Of a stretch of 26,975 nucleotides of DNA, positions 7,575 to 15,227 are shown one piece after another; position 1 is the first letter of the stretch, and each line of letters opens with the position of its first letter. The translations under genes were made by a program, and so were the position numbers. The DNA lies in the NCBI GenBank assembly GCA_013362725.1, contig JABFVP010000344.1:1-26975 (forward strand). The letters run 5' to 3'. Origin of the DNA: Cupriavidus sp. (GTDB lineage Bacteria > Pseudomonadota > Gammaproteobacteria > Burkholderiales > Burkholderiaceae). Under the pieces are notes generated by a model. It was not told the DNA's origin, did no database searches, and saw only the letters and a list, made by a program, of their open reading frames with translations.

Positions 7575-9599
7575 TCAGGGTACGTTGCTCTGGGTGAAGT
7601 TGAACGGCTTGCCGGCCACCGCGTAGGAACCGCCGAACTCGAAATCTTCAGTGCCCGACTGGCCCACGCCGATATGCAGCGGGGTATTGCCGCCCTGCAG
7701 GTTGATCGGTGCATAGCGATAGTTCAGCACCTGCTTGCCGGCATAGTCGGTCAGCGTGATCACGCTGGTCAGCAGCGGGCTTTGCTGGGTTTCAGACACC
7801 GTGATCGGGTCGACGATGCGCGAATCCTGCAGCGTCTTTTCGACCGTCAGCGTTTCCATGTCGACCAGCTGGACCTTCTGCTCGCCGCGCGACACCACCC
7901 ACAGCTTGGTGTTCGAGCTGCCGAAGCTCTCGCGATTGACCTGGTGGGTCATGCTGGTCGGGTTCTTGCCCACTTGCAGCGTGGTCACTTCCTTGATCAG
8001 TTCCGGATCGAGGTTGGTACCCGATTGCACGCCAGCCACCGAGATCGCGTGGATCACGCCGTCTTCCGTCGCCACCCAGGCCTGGCCGGGGTTGGCCAGC
8101 ATCGAGATCTTCACCGCGGTCGGCTTTTCGGCCAGGCTCATGGTCTTGATCACGGTCGGGGCGTAGTTGTCCACCGCGAACGTCTGCGGCCATTGCGAGT
8201 CTTCCAGGCCGGTATTGTTCAGCGTGTTCTGCAGATCGCTGAAGCTGCCTTCGAAGTAGGTGTTGATGACCTTGTTGAACAGCGGCTTCAGGTCCAGGAA
8301 CACTACCTTCTTTTCCGACTTCGAGATCACCGCTGCAACGCCCGAGCGGGAAATCAGGTTGGCGTTCACGCCGCCCGCGGCAAAGCTCTTCTGGTTGGCT
8401 TCGCTCAGGCCAGGGGTCGCTGCCGCCAGGCCCAGGCTCGCACCGCGGTCACCCACCGGGTCGCGCAGCCAGCCCTGGGTGGTGTTGTCCTGCATGGTGC
8501 TGAAGTCGGTCACGGCGGAAATGTCCGTCGGGGCCTTCATATCCGGCAGGTCGACGAAGCCGAGCAGCTTCATGAAGACGAAGTTCGACATATTGCGCAG
8601 GCCCGGATAGAGGCCGTGCCACGACATATCGCTGGAGTCATACGGTCCCCCGACCTTGCTGCCGTCGGCGAGGCTGCCAAGCGCAATCACCGCCACCTGG
8701 CCCTTCAGGTTCTTGGTGTCCCAGATGGTGACCAGCGCAAACTCGGAATTCGACGTGACCGCGATTGCCGTGGGCACCTTGCCCTCCGGCAGCTTCACCG
8801 AAGCCGAGTGCGAAGCCGTGTTCATGCCGACCGATGCAATCAGGCCGTTCTGGAACGCCACCAGCGACTGGGCGCAATCGTGCTCGCTGCAGCGGCCCAT
8901 GGCGATCGGCTGCGTCGGCATCGAGCCACCGTTGGCGGCGACGTGGTTATTCAGCTGCGGATTGGTGGTGGCACCGCCCCAGAACCAGGCGGTCTGCGGC
9001 TTTTCGGCGATGGTGCCCGCGCTGAGGTCCAGCGTCAGCAGCGGCGTGACCGCCGAGTCGGTGGCGACGTCCGGACGGTAAATCACATCGCCCATATTGC
9101 TGCCGAAGTCATTACGGGCGCAGTCGACATTACCCAGCTGATAGATAAGGTTGGCGCTGGTATCCATCGCGGCACCCGGGAATTCCTGCTGGTAGCAGGT
9201 ATTACCGTGCGGATAAAAGGTCTTGTCTTCTGGCTTCCAATGGGTATTGACAGCTGCGGCGGCAGAATTACTCGCGCCGTAGCGATAAGCCATGGCTTTA
9301 TCGCTGCTGTAATCAGAAGCGATGGCGACATATTCGTCGGCATTCAGATTGCCGGAGGCGTCGAAAATCTGGTCTGCCACCATGGTGGTTTCTGCCGGGG
9401 TAGTCGGACCTCGCGAGGCTTCAGTCGACGAGGTGCTACCAGAGGCGGTTGCGTCACCGCCGTCGCCACCGCCGCCGCATGCCGTAAGCACCACAGCGGC
9501 GCAGGCAGCAGCCAGGAAGTTCAGGCTCGGCAGAATGTAAGAATTGCGCGCTCGGCGCAGGTCGGATGGGTTATCGCGAGGTAGATTTTTCCCAGTCAT
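7575..9599 (-). CDS. large lipoprotein of unknown function, possible beta-propeller
   Basis: This is a 674-residue protein with a basic N-terminus, a hydrophobic stretch and the lipobox LTAC, giving a lipidated Cys41. A Gly/Ser/Thr-rich linker (42-70) follows. Four further Cys (135, 160, 237, 242) could form two disulfides, consistent with an exported location. The body shows recurring strand patterns such as VPTAIAVTSNSEFALVTIWD, AVKISMLANPGQAWVATED and TKLWVVSRGEQKVQLVDMET, which resemble blades of a YVTN/WD-like propeller. I do not recognise a named family. The start at 9599 has no clear ribosome site, but no other start precedes the signal. It is flanked by a strong terminator and a 610-base upstream region, so it is probably transcribed alone. 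Binding or sensing at the envelope is plausible but unproven. Confidence 0.82.
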   Translation of the reverse strand: MTGKNLPRDNPSDLRRARNSYILPSLNFLAAACAAVVLTACGGGGDGGDATASGSTSSTEASRGPTTPAETTMVADQIFDASGNLNADEYVAIASDYSSDKAMAYRYGASNSAAAAVNTHWKPEDKTFYPHGNTCYQQEFPGAAMDTSANLIYQLGNVDCARNDFGSNMGDVIYRPDVATDSAVTPLLTLDLSAGTIAEKPQTAWFWGGATTNPQLNNHVAANGGSMPTQPIAMGRCSEHDCAQSLVAFQNGLIASVGMNTASHSASVKLPEGKVPTAIAVTSNSEFALVTIWDTKNLKGQVAVIALGSLADGSKVGGPYDSSDMSWHGLYPGLRNMSNFVFMKLLGFVDLPDMKAPTDISAVTDFSTMQDNTTQGWLRDPVGDRGASLGLAAATPGLSEANQKSFAAGGVNANLISRSGVAAVISKSEKKVVFLDLKPLFNKVINTYFEGSFSDLQNTLNNTGLEDSQWPQTFAVDNYAPTVIKTMSLAEKPTAVKISMLANPGQAWVATEDGVIHAISVAGVQSGTNLDPELIKEVTTLQVGKNPTSMTHQVNRESFGSSNTKLWVVSRGEQKVQLVDMETLTVEKTLQDSRIVDPITVSETQQSPLLTSVITLTDYAGKQVLNYRYAPINLQGGNTPLHIGVGQSGTEDFEFGGSYAVAGKPFNFTQSNVP

Positions 9600-10209
9600 T
9601 GATTTTTAAGTGAATGGATAAAAGATGAAAGTGAATAAACATCACCACGCCCGTTCTTGTGCCGGTTTGCAGTGTGCGCGACGAATTGCAGTGGCATAAA
9701 AAGCGGATCGGGTTAACCCCTTGGGAAACCCGGCAGCGGCGATACTAGGGGTACCCGTCCGAGACCGTACAGGGCAGTAACAATGGGTTACGTGTGATTT
9801 TCGGGCGGGGCACCTGTGCACTATTCCAGTGCGTGAGTGCGACGTAACGATTACCCGACTGTGGATCACATGTAAGGATTTGTTCGATTTGTGGACACTC
9901 TTCCGTACGCGGCAATATCATCGCGCGCGATTTTCGGCGCCAAAAAAACGGGTAATTACGCGGTCGGGGCCGGGCCCGGGCGACCATTTAATGCCGGCGC
10001 AACGCCAGCCTCGCCACGGGTTAATGCCACCTGAATTCCACATGAATGCCAGCGGCTGGCAGCGTTTGAGCGCCGCGCGCAGCGGCGAGGCGGGGCGGCG
10101 CCTGCGACTCGCCTCGCGCGGCGTCATACGTTATCGTTGAGTCCCTTGGAGCCTCGCGCGCGGAGCGGGCTCAGTCGAGCGCCCGTGCGCACCAAAGCCG
10201 CTTCTTCCC
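9600..10209. other. 610-bp divergent intergenic region with several dyads
   Basis: This gap separates the lipoprotein gene (-) from the RpiR gene (+) and holds no convincing gene. It is visibly richer in A/T than its surroundings, especially 9600-9660 and 9835-9960. Perfect dyads include GGGTTAACCC (9710-9719), GGGTACCC (9749-9756) and GCACT-N5-AGTGC (9818-9832). The sequence from about 9600 to 9850 is probably the promoter and regulator-binding area of the lipoprotein gene. I cannot name a factor or place a confident -10/-35 pair. Short open frames here have no ribosome sites. Confidence 0.5.
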
Positions 10210-11061
10210 ATGCAAGCCACCAGGAAATCGTTCGTCGGACGCATCCGCGAACAGCTGGACCAGTTGTCGCCTTCGGAACGCCGGCTGGCGGAGTTCGCCC
10301 TGGATTTCCCCGGCGATCTCGCGGGCTATACCGCCTCGGAACTGGCCGGGCTGGCCAACGTGTCGAATGCCACCGTGACGCGCTTTGTGCGGCGCATGGG
10401 CTATGCGTCGTATGACGACGCGCGCAAGCATGTGCGCTCGGAGAAGCGCGCAGGCTCGCCGCTGCTGCTGGCCGGAACCGAAAGCGAGCCCGGCGCGGCC
10501 GACACCGGCTCGCTCGGCGCGCATCTGCAGCAGGGCCTGGCCAACCTCGACGCCACTTACCGGCGCCTCTCCGAGGCGCAACTGCGGGAAATCGCCGAGG
10601 CCATCCTGAATGCGCGCAAGGTGTGGATCGTCGGCTTTCGCTCGAGCCAGGCGCTGGCCATGTACCTGCGCTGGCAGCTGCTGCAGATCGTGCCGAGCGC
10701 GCAGGCGGTGCCAGGCGCCGGAGAGACCATGGGCGAACATCTCGCCGGCATGGCCGCAGACGACGTGGTGATCGTCCTAGCCTTGCGCCGGCGCGTGCGC
10801 GAACTGCCGTCGGTGGTGGCGCAGGCGGCGAAGGCTTGCCCCAGGCTGCTCTACATTACCGAGCAGGGCGCGACCGCCAAGGTGCCCGCACGGTGGGTGC
10901 TGCATTGCGACGTCCAGGCCCCCGGCGTGCTGGACAACCATGCCGCCGTGATCGGCCTGTGCCACCTGATCGTCACCCAGGTGATGGAGCTGGCCGGGAC
11001 GCCGGGCCGTCGGCATCTGGGCCTGGTCGAAGCTTTCCACGACGCGCTCGACGAACTCTGA
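10210..11061 (+). CDS. RpiR/MurR-family transcriptional regulator
   Basis: This 283-residue protein has the two-domain RpiR layout. An N-terminal helix-turn-helix (about 20-75) includes SPSERRLAEFALD and the recognition region SELAGLANVSNATVTRFVRRMGY; a C-terminal SIS domain (about 125-265) begins at KVWIVGFRSSQALA. SIS domains of this family usually bind phosphorylated sugars or other small metabolites. The start at 10210 is the first start codon in the open frame and lacks a clear ribosome site. The transporter and racemase-like genes follow on the same strand, and a dyad suited to this family lies between (11163-11178), so it likely controls them. The inducer is unknown. Confidence 0.88.
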   Translation: MQATRKSFVGRIREQLDQLSPSERRLAEFALDFPGDLAGYTASELAGLANVSNATVTRFVRRMGYASYDDARKHVRSEKRAGSPLLLAGTESEPGAADTGSLGAHLQQGLANLDATYRRLSEAQLREIAEAILNARKVWIVGFRSSQALAMYLRWQLLQIVPSAQAVPGAGETMGEHLAGMAADDVVIVLALRRRVRELPSVVAQAAKACPRLLYITEQGATAKVPARWVLHCDVQAPGVLDNHAAVIGLCHLIVTQVMELAGTPGRRHLGLVEAFHDALDEL

Positions 11062-11162
11062 GCCCCCAGCGCCTGCCGCCAGCGGCGCGATGCCACCCCA
11101 TTCCGACGTTCCGCCGTGTTGCCGGCCGCCTGAAAAGCGGCACGCGTCGGTATAAACCCGTA

Positions 11163-11178
11163 TGAAAAATTATTTTCA
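11163..11178. promoter_or_regulatory. candidate RpiR operator (TGAAAA-N4-TTTTCA)
   Basis: The 16-base dyad TGAAAAATTATTTTCA lies in the 211-base gap before the transporter gene. Further TGAAAA half-sites occur at 11131-11136 and 11192-11197. RpiR-family proteins commonly bind TGAAA/TTTCA inverted repeats, and an RpiR gene lies immediately upstream. Binding is inferred. Confidence 0.55.
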
Positions 11179-11272
11179 GGTACTTATCATATGAAAAAAC
11201 CAAAACATTACCTCTGGAGCGGCTGAATCCCGGCCAGTAAAAAAAGCGCCGGCGTGCGCATGGAGGCAAGGC

Positions 11273-12721
11273 ATGGGTGCGGAAGTCATGGTTTCTTCGA
11301 CGCAGCCGCGGCTGCAGCAACTCGAGCGGGCGCTGGACGATATCGGCGTCACTCCGTCGCACAAGAAAATCCTGGCGCTGATTTTGTTCGGCGTGCTGTT
11401 CGACGTGTTCGAGCAGAATGCCGTGGGCCTGGTGGGGCCGCTGCTGCGGGAACACTGGGGCGTGTCGGCGGCGGAAATCGGCTTTCTCAACACCCTGACT
11501 TTCGGCGCGGCGGCGCTGGGCCGGCTGGGTTCCGGCTATATCGCCGACCGGTATGGGCGGCGCGCGATGCTGAGCATCAACCTGATGCTGTTCACGCTGG
11601 GTGCGCTGATCTGCGCGCTGGCGCCCAATTACGCGGTGCTGGCCGCGGGGCGTTTCATTGTCGGCTTCGGGCTGGGCGGCGAAATCTCGATCGCAGTGAC
11701 GATGCTGGCCGAGTTCTGCTCGTCGCGTTTCCGCGGCGTGGCGGTCGGGGCCATCAACGTGGCGGGCGGCGGGCTGGGCAATATGCTGGCGCCGGCCTTC
11801 GGGCTGGCGGTGTTTGCCTTGTTCCCCGGCCCGGACAGCTGGCGCTGGCTGTTCGGCTGCCTGGTGCTGCCGGCGTTTTTCGTGCTGCTGTACCGGCGCT
11901 TTATCCCGGAGACGCCGCGCTTCCTGCTGTCGAAGGGGCGCGTCGACGAGGCCAACCACGTGCTCAATATCCTCGCCTCGGGCAAGCTGTCGCGGCGCAC
12001 GGCGCAGTCGACGCAATACCTGAGCGCCGCGCGCGAGGGCGGGATCCGGCCGGATAAGGTCCGTCTGAGCGAAGTCTTCACCGGCCGCCTGGCACGCCGC
12101 ACCATCGCGGTGGGGATTGCCGTGTGCATGACCTACGGGGCGCAGATCTCGGTGCTGACGCTGATGCCGACGATCCTGATGGCGCAGGGCTATACGCTGA
12201 CCAAGAGCTTTGCCTTCACCATCGTGATGCAGTCCGGCAGCCTGCTGGGTGCGGTCGCGGCGTCGTACTTCGGCTACCGCTTTCCGCGCAAGCGTGTGCT
12301 CACATTGGGCGCGCTGCTGGGATGCGTGATCGGCCTGTGCTTCGGCTTCCTCTCCAGCTCCGCGGCGCTGGTCCTGATCTTCGGCGCGGCCTTCCAGTTC
12401 TGCGTGCTGCTGCTGAACACCTCGATCTGGATCTACGCGCCGGAGTTGTATCCGACCCGGGTGCGCGCCTTCGGCACCGCCTTCATCCTGGCGCTCGGCA
12501 CCATGGCTGGCGCGGCCATGCCGCTGATCGCCGGGCGCGTGTTCGACCAGTACGGCATCGGCGGCATGTTCGGCATGATGGCCGGCATGTACGCGGTGTT
12601 CGCGCTGGTGCTGCAGTTCGCCCCCGAGACCTTCGGGCGGGCGCTGGACGGCGCCGACGACGAGCCCGGCGGCGCATCGCGGCATCCGGCCGGCCAGCGC
12701 GCCGCCAGCCAGCACTCCTGA
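11273..12721 (+). CDS. MFS transporter (sugar/aromatic-acid porter type)
   Basis: This 482-residue major facilitator has about 12 membrane segments. The N-terminal half shows the loop 2-3 signature as GSGYIADRYGRRAML and the R-x-PET element after helix 6 (RRFIPETPRFLL), both typical of sugar-porter and aromatic-acid:H+ symporter groups. The equivalent second-half region (WIYAPELYPTRVRAFGTA) is also present. The start at 11273 follows GGAGG (11262-11266). It is 14 bases from the racemase-like gene, so the two form one transcript, probably under the RpiR regulator. The substrate is probably a small organic acid or ureide-like compound, but the sequence does not settle this. Confidence 0.88.
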   Translation: MGAEVMVSSTQPRLQQLERALDDIGVTPSHKKILALILFGVLFDVFEQNAVGLVGPLLREHWGVSAAEIGFLNTLTFGAAALGRLGSGYIADRYGRRAMLSINLMLFTLGALICALAPNYAVLAAGRFIVGFGLGGEISIAVTMLAEFCSSRFRGVAVGAINVAGGGLGNMLAPAFGLAVFALFPGPDSWRWLFGCLVLPAFFVLLYRRFIPETPRFLLSKGRVDEANHVLNILASGKLSRRTAQSTQYLSAAREGGIRPDKVRLSEVFTGRLARRTIAVGIAVCMTYGAQISVLTLMPTILMAQGYTLTKSFAFTIVMQSGSLLGAVAASYFGYRFPRKRVLTLGALLGCVIGLCFGFLSSSAALVLIFGAAFQFCVLLLNTSIWIYAPELYPTRVRAFGTAFILALGTMAGAAMPLIAGRVFDQYGIGGMFGMMAGMYAVFALVLQFAPETFGRALDGADDEPGGASRHPAGQRAASQHS

Positions 12722-12735
12722 GTCCTGAGACGCGC

Positions 12736-13449
12736 ATGAGCCATATCCTGCTGATCAACCCGAATACTTCCAGCGCCACCACGCAGATGATGGTGGGCAT
12801 CGCGCGCGCCTGGCTGGCGCAGCGCCTGGCCGCGCCGCCGGCCGTGGTCGGCGCGACGGCAACGCGTGGCGCACCGATGATCGTCGACGAGGGCGATCTG
12901 GCGGTGGCGGCCGACGCGGTCAATGACGCGGACATGGTGCGTCTGGCCCGCCTTGCCGGGGGCGTGATCGTGGGCGCCTTCGGGGATCCGGGCCTGGAAG
13001 TCCTGCGCGCGCAGCTGGCGGTGCCGGTGGTGGGCATCGGCGAGGCCGCCGTGCGCGCCGCCACGGCAGGCGGGCGGCGCTTCGGCATCGCCACCACCAC
13101 GCCCCGGCTGGCGGCGTCGATCGCGGCGGGCGTGCGCCGGCACGGGTTGGAGGCCTGGTTTACCGGCGCTCGCTTCACCGATGGGGACCCGCGTGCGCTC
13201 GGCAACGCGCCGCAGCACCAGGAGGAACGGCTCGCCGGCGCGGTTCAGGCGTGCATCGACGATGGCGCGCAGGCCGTGATCATCGGCGGCGGGCCGCTGG
13301 GCGAGGCCGCGCGGGCGCTGGAACAGCGCTTTGCGATACCCGTGATCGGGCCCATCCCGGCCGCATGCGAGGCGCTGGCCCGCGCTCTAGGGCTGGCGTT
13401 GCGCCAGGGCCCGGCGGACTCGCCGGCTGCGGCCGCGGCAGGCGCTTAG
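12736..13449 (+). CDS. Asp/Glu/hydantoin racemase-family protein lacking both catalytic Cys
   Basis: This 237-residue protein shows the Asp/Glu/hydantoin racemase pattern: an N-terminal LLINPNTS, the FGDPGLEVLR block, and a second-domain strand AVIIGGGPLG. True racemases of this superfamily use two Cys, in contexts like CFGDPG and GCAGM. Here the first position is Ala81 (GAFGDPG) and the second is Gly185 (IIGGGPLG), so two-base proton abstraction by thiols is not possible. It may be a lyase, isomerase, hydrolase or binding protein that reuses the fold. It starts 14 bases after the MFS stop and shares its transcript, suggesting it acts on the imported compound. The fold assignment is firm; the function is open. 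Confidence 0.85.
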   Translation: MSHILLINPNTSSATTQMMVGIARAWLAQRLAAPPAVVGATATRGAPMIVDEGDLAVAADAVNDADMVRLARLAGGVIVGAFGDPGLEVLRAQLAVPVVGIGEAAVRAATAGGRRFGIATTTPRLAASIAAGVRRHGLEAWFTGARFTDGDPRALGNAPQHQEERLAGAVQACIDDGAQAVIIGGGPLGEAARALEQRFAIPVIGPIPAACEALARALGLALRQGPADSPAAAAAGA

Positions 13450-13464
13450 GCCATCAAAGGCGGG

Positions 13465-13716
13465 CTAGGCCACGCGCGTCGGCCGCCTGGCCTTCATCGC
13501 GGACGGCCGTACCTGTTGCAGCGCGCGCAGCGACTGCAGGGCATCCTCGACCGCTTCGATGCCGTCGCGCAGGCGGCCGGTGGCATAGCCGAGGCGGCTT
13601 TGCGCATCGGCATCGGGCGTGGAAAGGTTTTCGAGTGCGTCGACTTCGGCCTGCATCTGTCCGACCAGGCGGCGTAGCTGGGATGTGCTGTGCGAGGCTA
13701 GCGAACGGATCGCCAT
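13465..13716 (-). CDS. small alpha-helical protein of unknown function
   Basis: This is an 83-residue protein starting MAIRSLASHSTSQLRRLVGQM. The start at 13716 is chosen because AAGGAGG lies just upstream (complement of 13727-13733), one of the strongest ribosome sites in the window. The track back to 13812 would add a basic, unlikely tail. Residues 10-70 are predicted by eye to be mostly helical, with Leu/Ala-rich heptad-like spacing, followed by a basic tail (MKARRPTR). No signal or membrane segment is present. I do not recognise the family. It is convergent with the racemase-like gene and divergent from the cation transporter. Confidence 0.65.
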   Translation of the reverse strand: MAIRSLASHSTSQLRRLVGQMQAEVDALENLSTPDADAQSRLGYATGRLRDGIEAVEDALQSLRALQQVRPSAMKARRPTRVA

Positions 13717-13911
13717 CGTGAGAGCCCTCCTTGCAAAGACCGGGTGCGCCCGCTGGCGCTGGTCCGCACGCTTCGTGCGGTGCCCGTCTTTTCTACGGTA
13801 AAGGCGGCGCAATCAGTTAGCCAGCGCTGTTACGAAATCGGCACGATCTGGCGGTCTAATACCGCGCTGTGTCCGCGCCTCGCTGCCCACAGGTTCGGCT
13901 ATAGTCACCCG
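13717..13911. promoter_or_regulatory. divergent control region with stem-loop and dyad
   Basis: This 195-base gap lies between the small helical protein (-) and the CDF gene (+). CCGCACG/CGTGCGG (13764-13780, 3-base loop) would form a stem-loop in the leader of the - strand gene. GCGGT-N5-ACCGC (13851-13865) is a perfect dyad that could be an operator. TATAGT at 13900-13905, seven bases before the CDF start codon, could be a -10 for a nearly leaderless transcript, but no good -35 is seen. Confidence 0.4.
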
Positions 13912-14874
13912 ATGGATTCGCACACCCCTCGCATGCGCGCAAAACCGGGCGGCCTGCCCGACGACGCCACTCCCGCTGCGCAAGCCGACGCGCGCCATCG
14001 CGCGGGGCGGAACAGCACGCTGGTCAGCGTGGCGGTCAATATCGGCCTGACCGCGGTGCAGGGGGGCGCGGGCGTGATCTCCGGCTCGCAGGCACTGATC
14101 GCCGACGCCGCGCATTCGCTATCCGACCTGCTTTCCGACTTCGTCGTGCTGGCCGCCGGCTGGCAAAGCCGCAAGGATCCGGATGCCGACCACCAGTACG
14201 GCCACCTGCGGTTCGAGACCGCCGCCTCGCTGGCTCTGGGCGTCCTTCTGCTGACGGTGGGGGCGGGCATGCTGTGGGCGGCGCTGGGCAAGCTGCAGTC
14301 TGTCGGCGGCGCGCAGCCGGTGCAGCCGCTGGCGCTGTGGGTGGCGCTGGCCGCGCTAGCCTCCAAGGAGCTGCTGTTCCGCTACATGCTGGCCGTGGCG
14401 CGGCGGGTGCGCTCGAGCATGCTGGTGGCCAACGCCTGGCATGCGCGTTCGGATGCGGCGTCGTCGCTGGTGGTGGCGCTTGGCATCGGCGGCAACCTGC
14501 TGGGCTATCACATGCTCGATCCGGTCGCGGCGATCATAGTGGGGCTGATGGTGGCGCGCATGGGCCTGCGCTTCGGCTGGGACGCGCTCAACGACCTGAT
14601 GGACCGCGCCGCCGACGAGGAAACCGTCACCGCGATCCGCGCCACCATGCTGGCCACGCCCGGCGTGCTCGGCCTGCACGACTTGCGCACGCGCAAGATG
14701 GGCGATCAGGTGCTGGTCGACGTGCACCTCGAGATCGACGCCACCCTGACCGTGGCGCAGGGTCATGCCATCGCGGTGGAAGCGCGGCGCCGCACGCTGG
14801 AACACCACCATGTGCTGAACGTGATGACGCACGTCGATCCGGTATACGCGGGCGCAACCACTGCCGATGGCTGA
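13912..14874 (+). CDS. cation diffusion facilitator (CDF) family transporter
   Basis: This 320-residue CDF protein probably exports divalent metal ions (Zn, Co, Cd, Fe or Mn) in exchange for protons. Membrane metal-site residues are visible: Asp65 and HSLSD (His68, Asp72) in helix 2 and HARSD (His177, Asp181) in helix 5. The conserved DHQYGHLRFE loop lies at 93-102. The C-terminal cytoplasmic domain (about 225-320) carries the usual beta-alpha-beta fold, with RTRKMGDQVLVDVHLEID and a His-rich LEHHHVLNVMTHVDP. The start at 13912 gives a normal length; upstream residues in the frame are unlike the family. The ion cannot be named from sequence. No metal-resistance partners lie nearby. Confidence 0.88.
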   Translation: MDSHTPRMRAKPGGLPDDATPAAQADARHRAGRNSTLVSVAVNIGLTAVQGGAGVISGSQALIADAAHSLSDLLSDFVVLAAGWQSRKDPDADHQYGHLRFETAASLALGVLLLTVGAGMLWAALGKLQSVGGAQPVQPLALWVALAALASKELLFRYMLAVARRVRSSMLVANAWHARSDAASSLVVALGIGGNLLGYHMLDPVAAIIVGLMVARMGLRFGWDALNDLMDRAADEETVTAIRATMLATPGVLGLHDLRTRKMGDQVLVDVHLEIDATLTVAQGHAIAVEARRRTLEHHHVLNVMTHVDPVYAGATTADG

Positions 14875-14885
14875 GCGGGCTGTGG

Positions 14886-14928
14886 ACAGCTTGGCCCAGG
14901 CCTGGGGATAACCGGCCGGCCAAGCTGT
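14886..14928. repeat. 11-bp perfect inverted repeat after the CDF gene
   Basis: ACAGCTTGGCC (14886-14896) and GGCCAAGCTGT (14918-14928) are exact inverted copies around a 21-base spacer that itself contains a DnaA-box-like 9-mer. It begins 11 bases past the CDF stop. It might stop transcription without a U tract or be a protein-binding dyad. Confidence 0.7.
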
Positions 14929-15123
14929 GGCGCGGCTGGGGATGCGCTGTGGGACGTATACGGACAACTCGGGGGGCCTCGCGGCAGATGTATACGTTGC
15001 CGCCGTCTTGTCCCGGCAAATCAGGGTTATCCCGGAGCCGTTATCTTTGCTGCAAGTCACTGAGCCGTAAGGGAAAAGGTGACTTATCCACGGCCCGGTG
15101 CCCGGTTTACCTACTACTACTAT

Positions 15124-15139
15124 GTTTACATACGTAAAC
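15124..15139. repeat. 16-bp near-palindrome GTTTAC-N4-GTAAAC
   Basis: GTTTACATACGTAAAC has seven of eight base pairs symmetric. Its GTTTA-N6-TAAAC layout recalls, from memory, the 16-bp parS sites of Burkholderiaceae secondary replicons; identity as a parS is not established. Confidence 0.5.
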
Positions 15140-15190
15140 AATATAAAGACGACAGCCAGGACCTTTGCGGCCGACGGCGATGTCGGGGTG

Positions 15191-15227
15191 AAACGCTGGA
15201 ACGCTGAAACGCTGAAACGCTGAAACG
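15191..15227. repeat. 8-bp tandem repeat (AAACGCTG), 4.6 copies
   Basis: The units are AAACGCTG, GAACGCTG, AAACGCTG, AAACGCTG and a partial AAACG that runs into a GTATAC site. It lies 33 bases past the tag stop codon, in the 3' region of the tag transcript. Copy number could vary between strains. Confidence 0.8.

Noticed and set aside
7326..9584. 752-codon frame on the + strand opposite the lipoprotein
   Set aside because: The - strand frame has a signal peptide, lipobox and terminator; this one has none and is His/Arg-rich shadow sequence.
10973..12715. 580-codon frame antisense to the MFS transporter
   Set aside because: Gln/His/Arg-rich shadow; the + strand frame has membrane helices and family motifs.
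15124..15139. Calling this a proven parS site or the region a chromosomal origin
   Set aside because: No parAB, repA or dnaA gene is in the window, the match is from memory, and one base pair breaks the symmetry. Kept only as a hypothesis.
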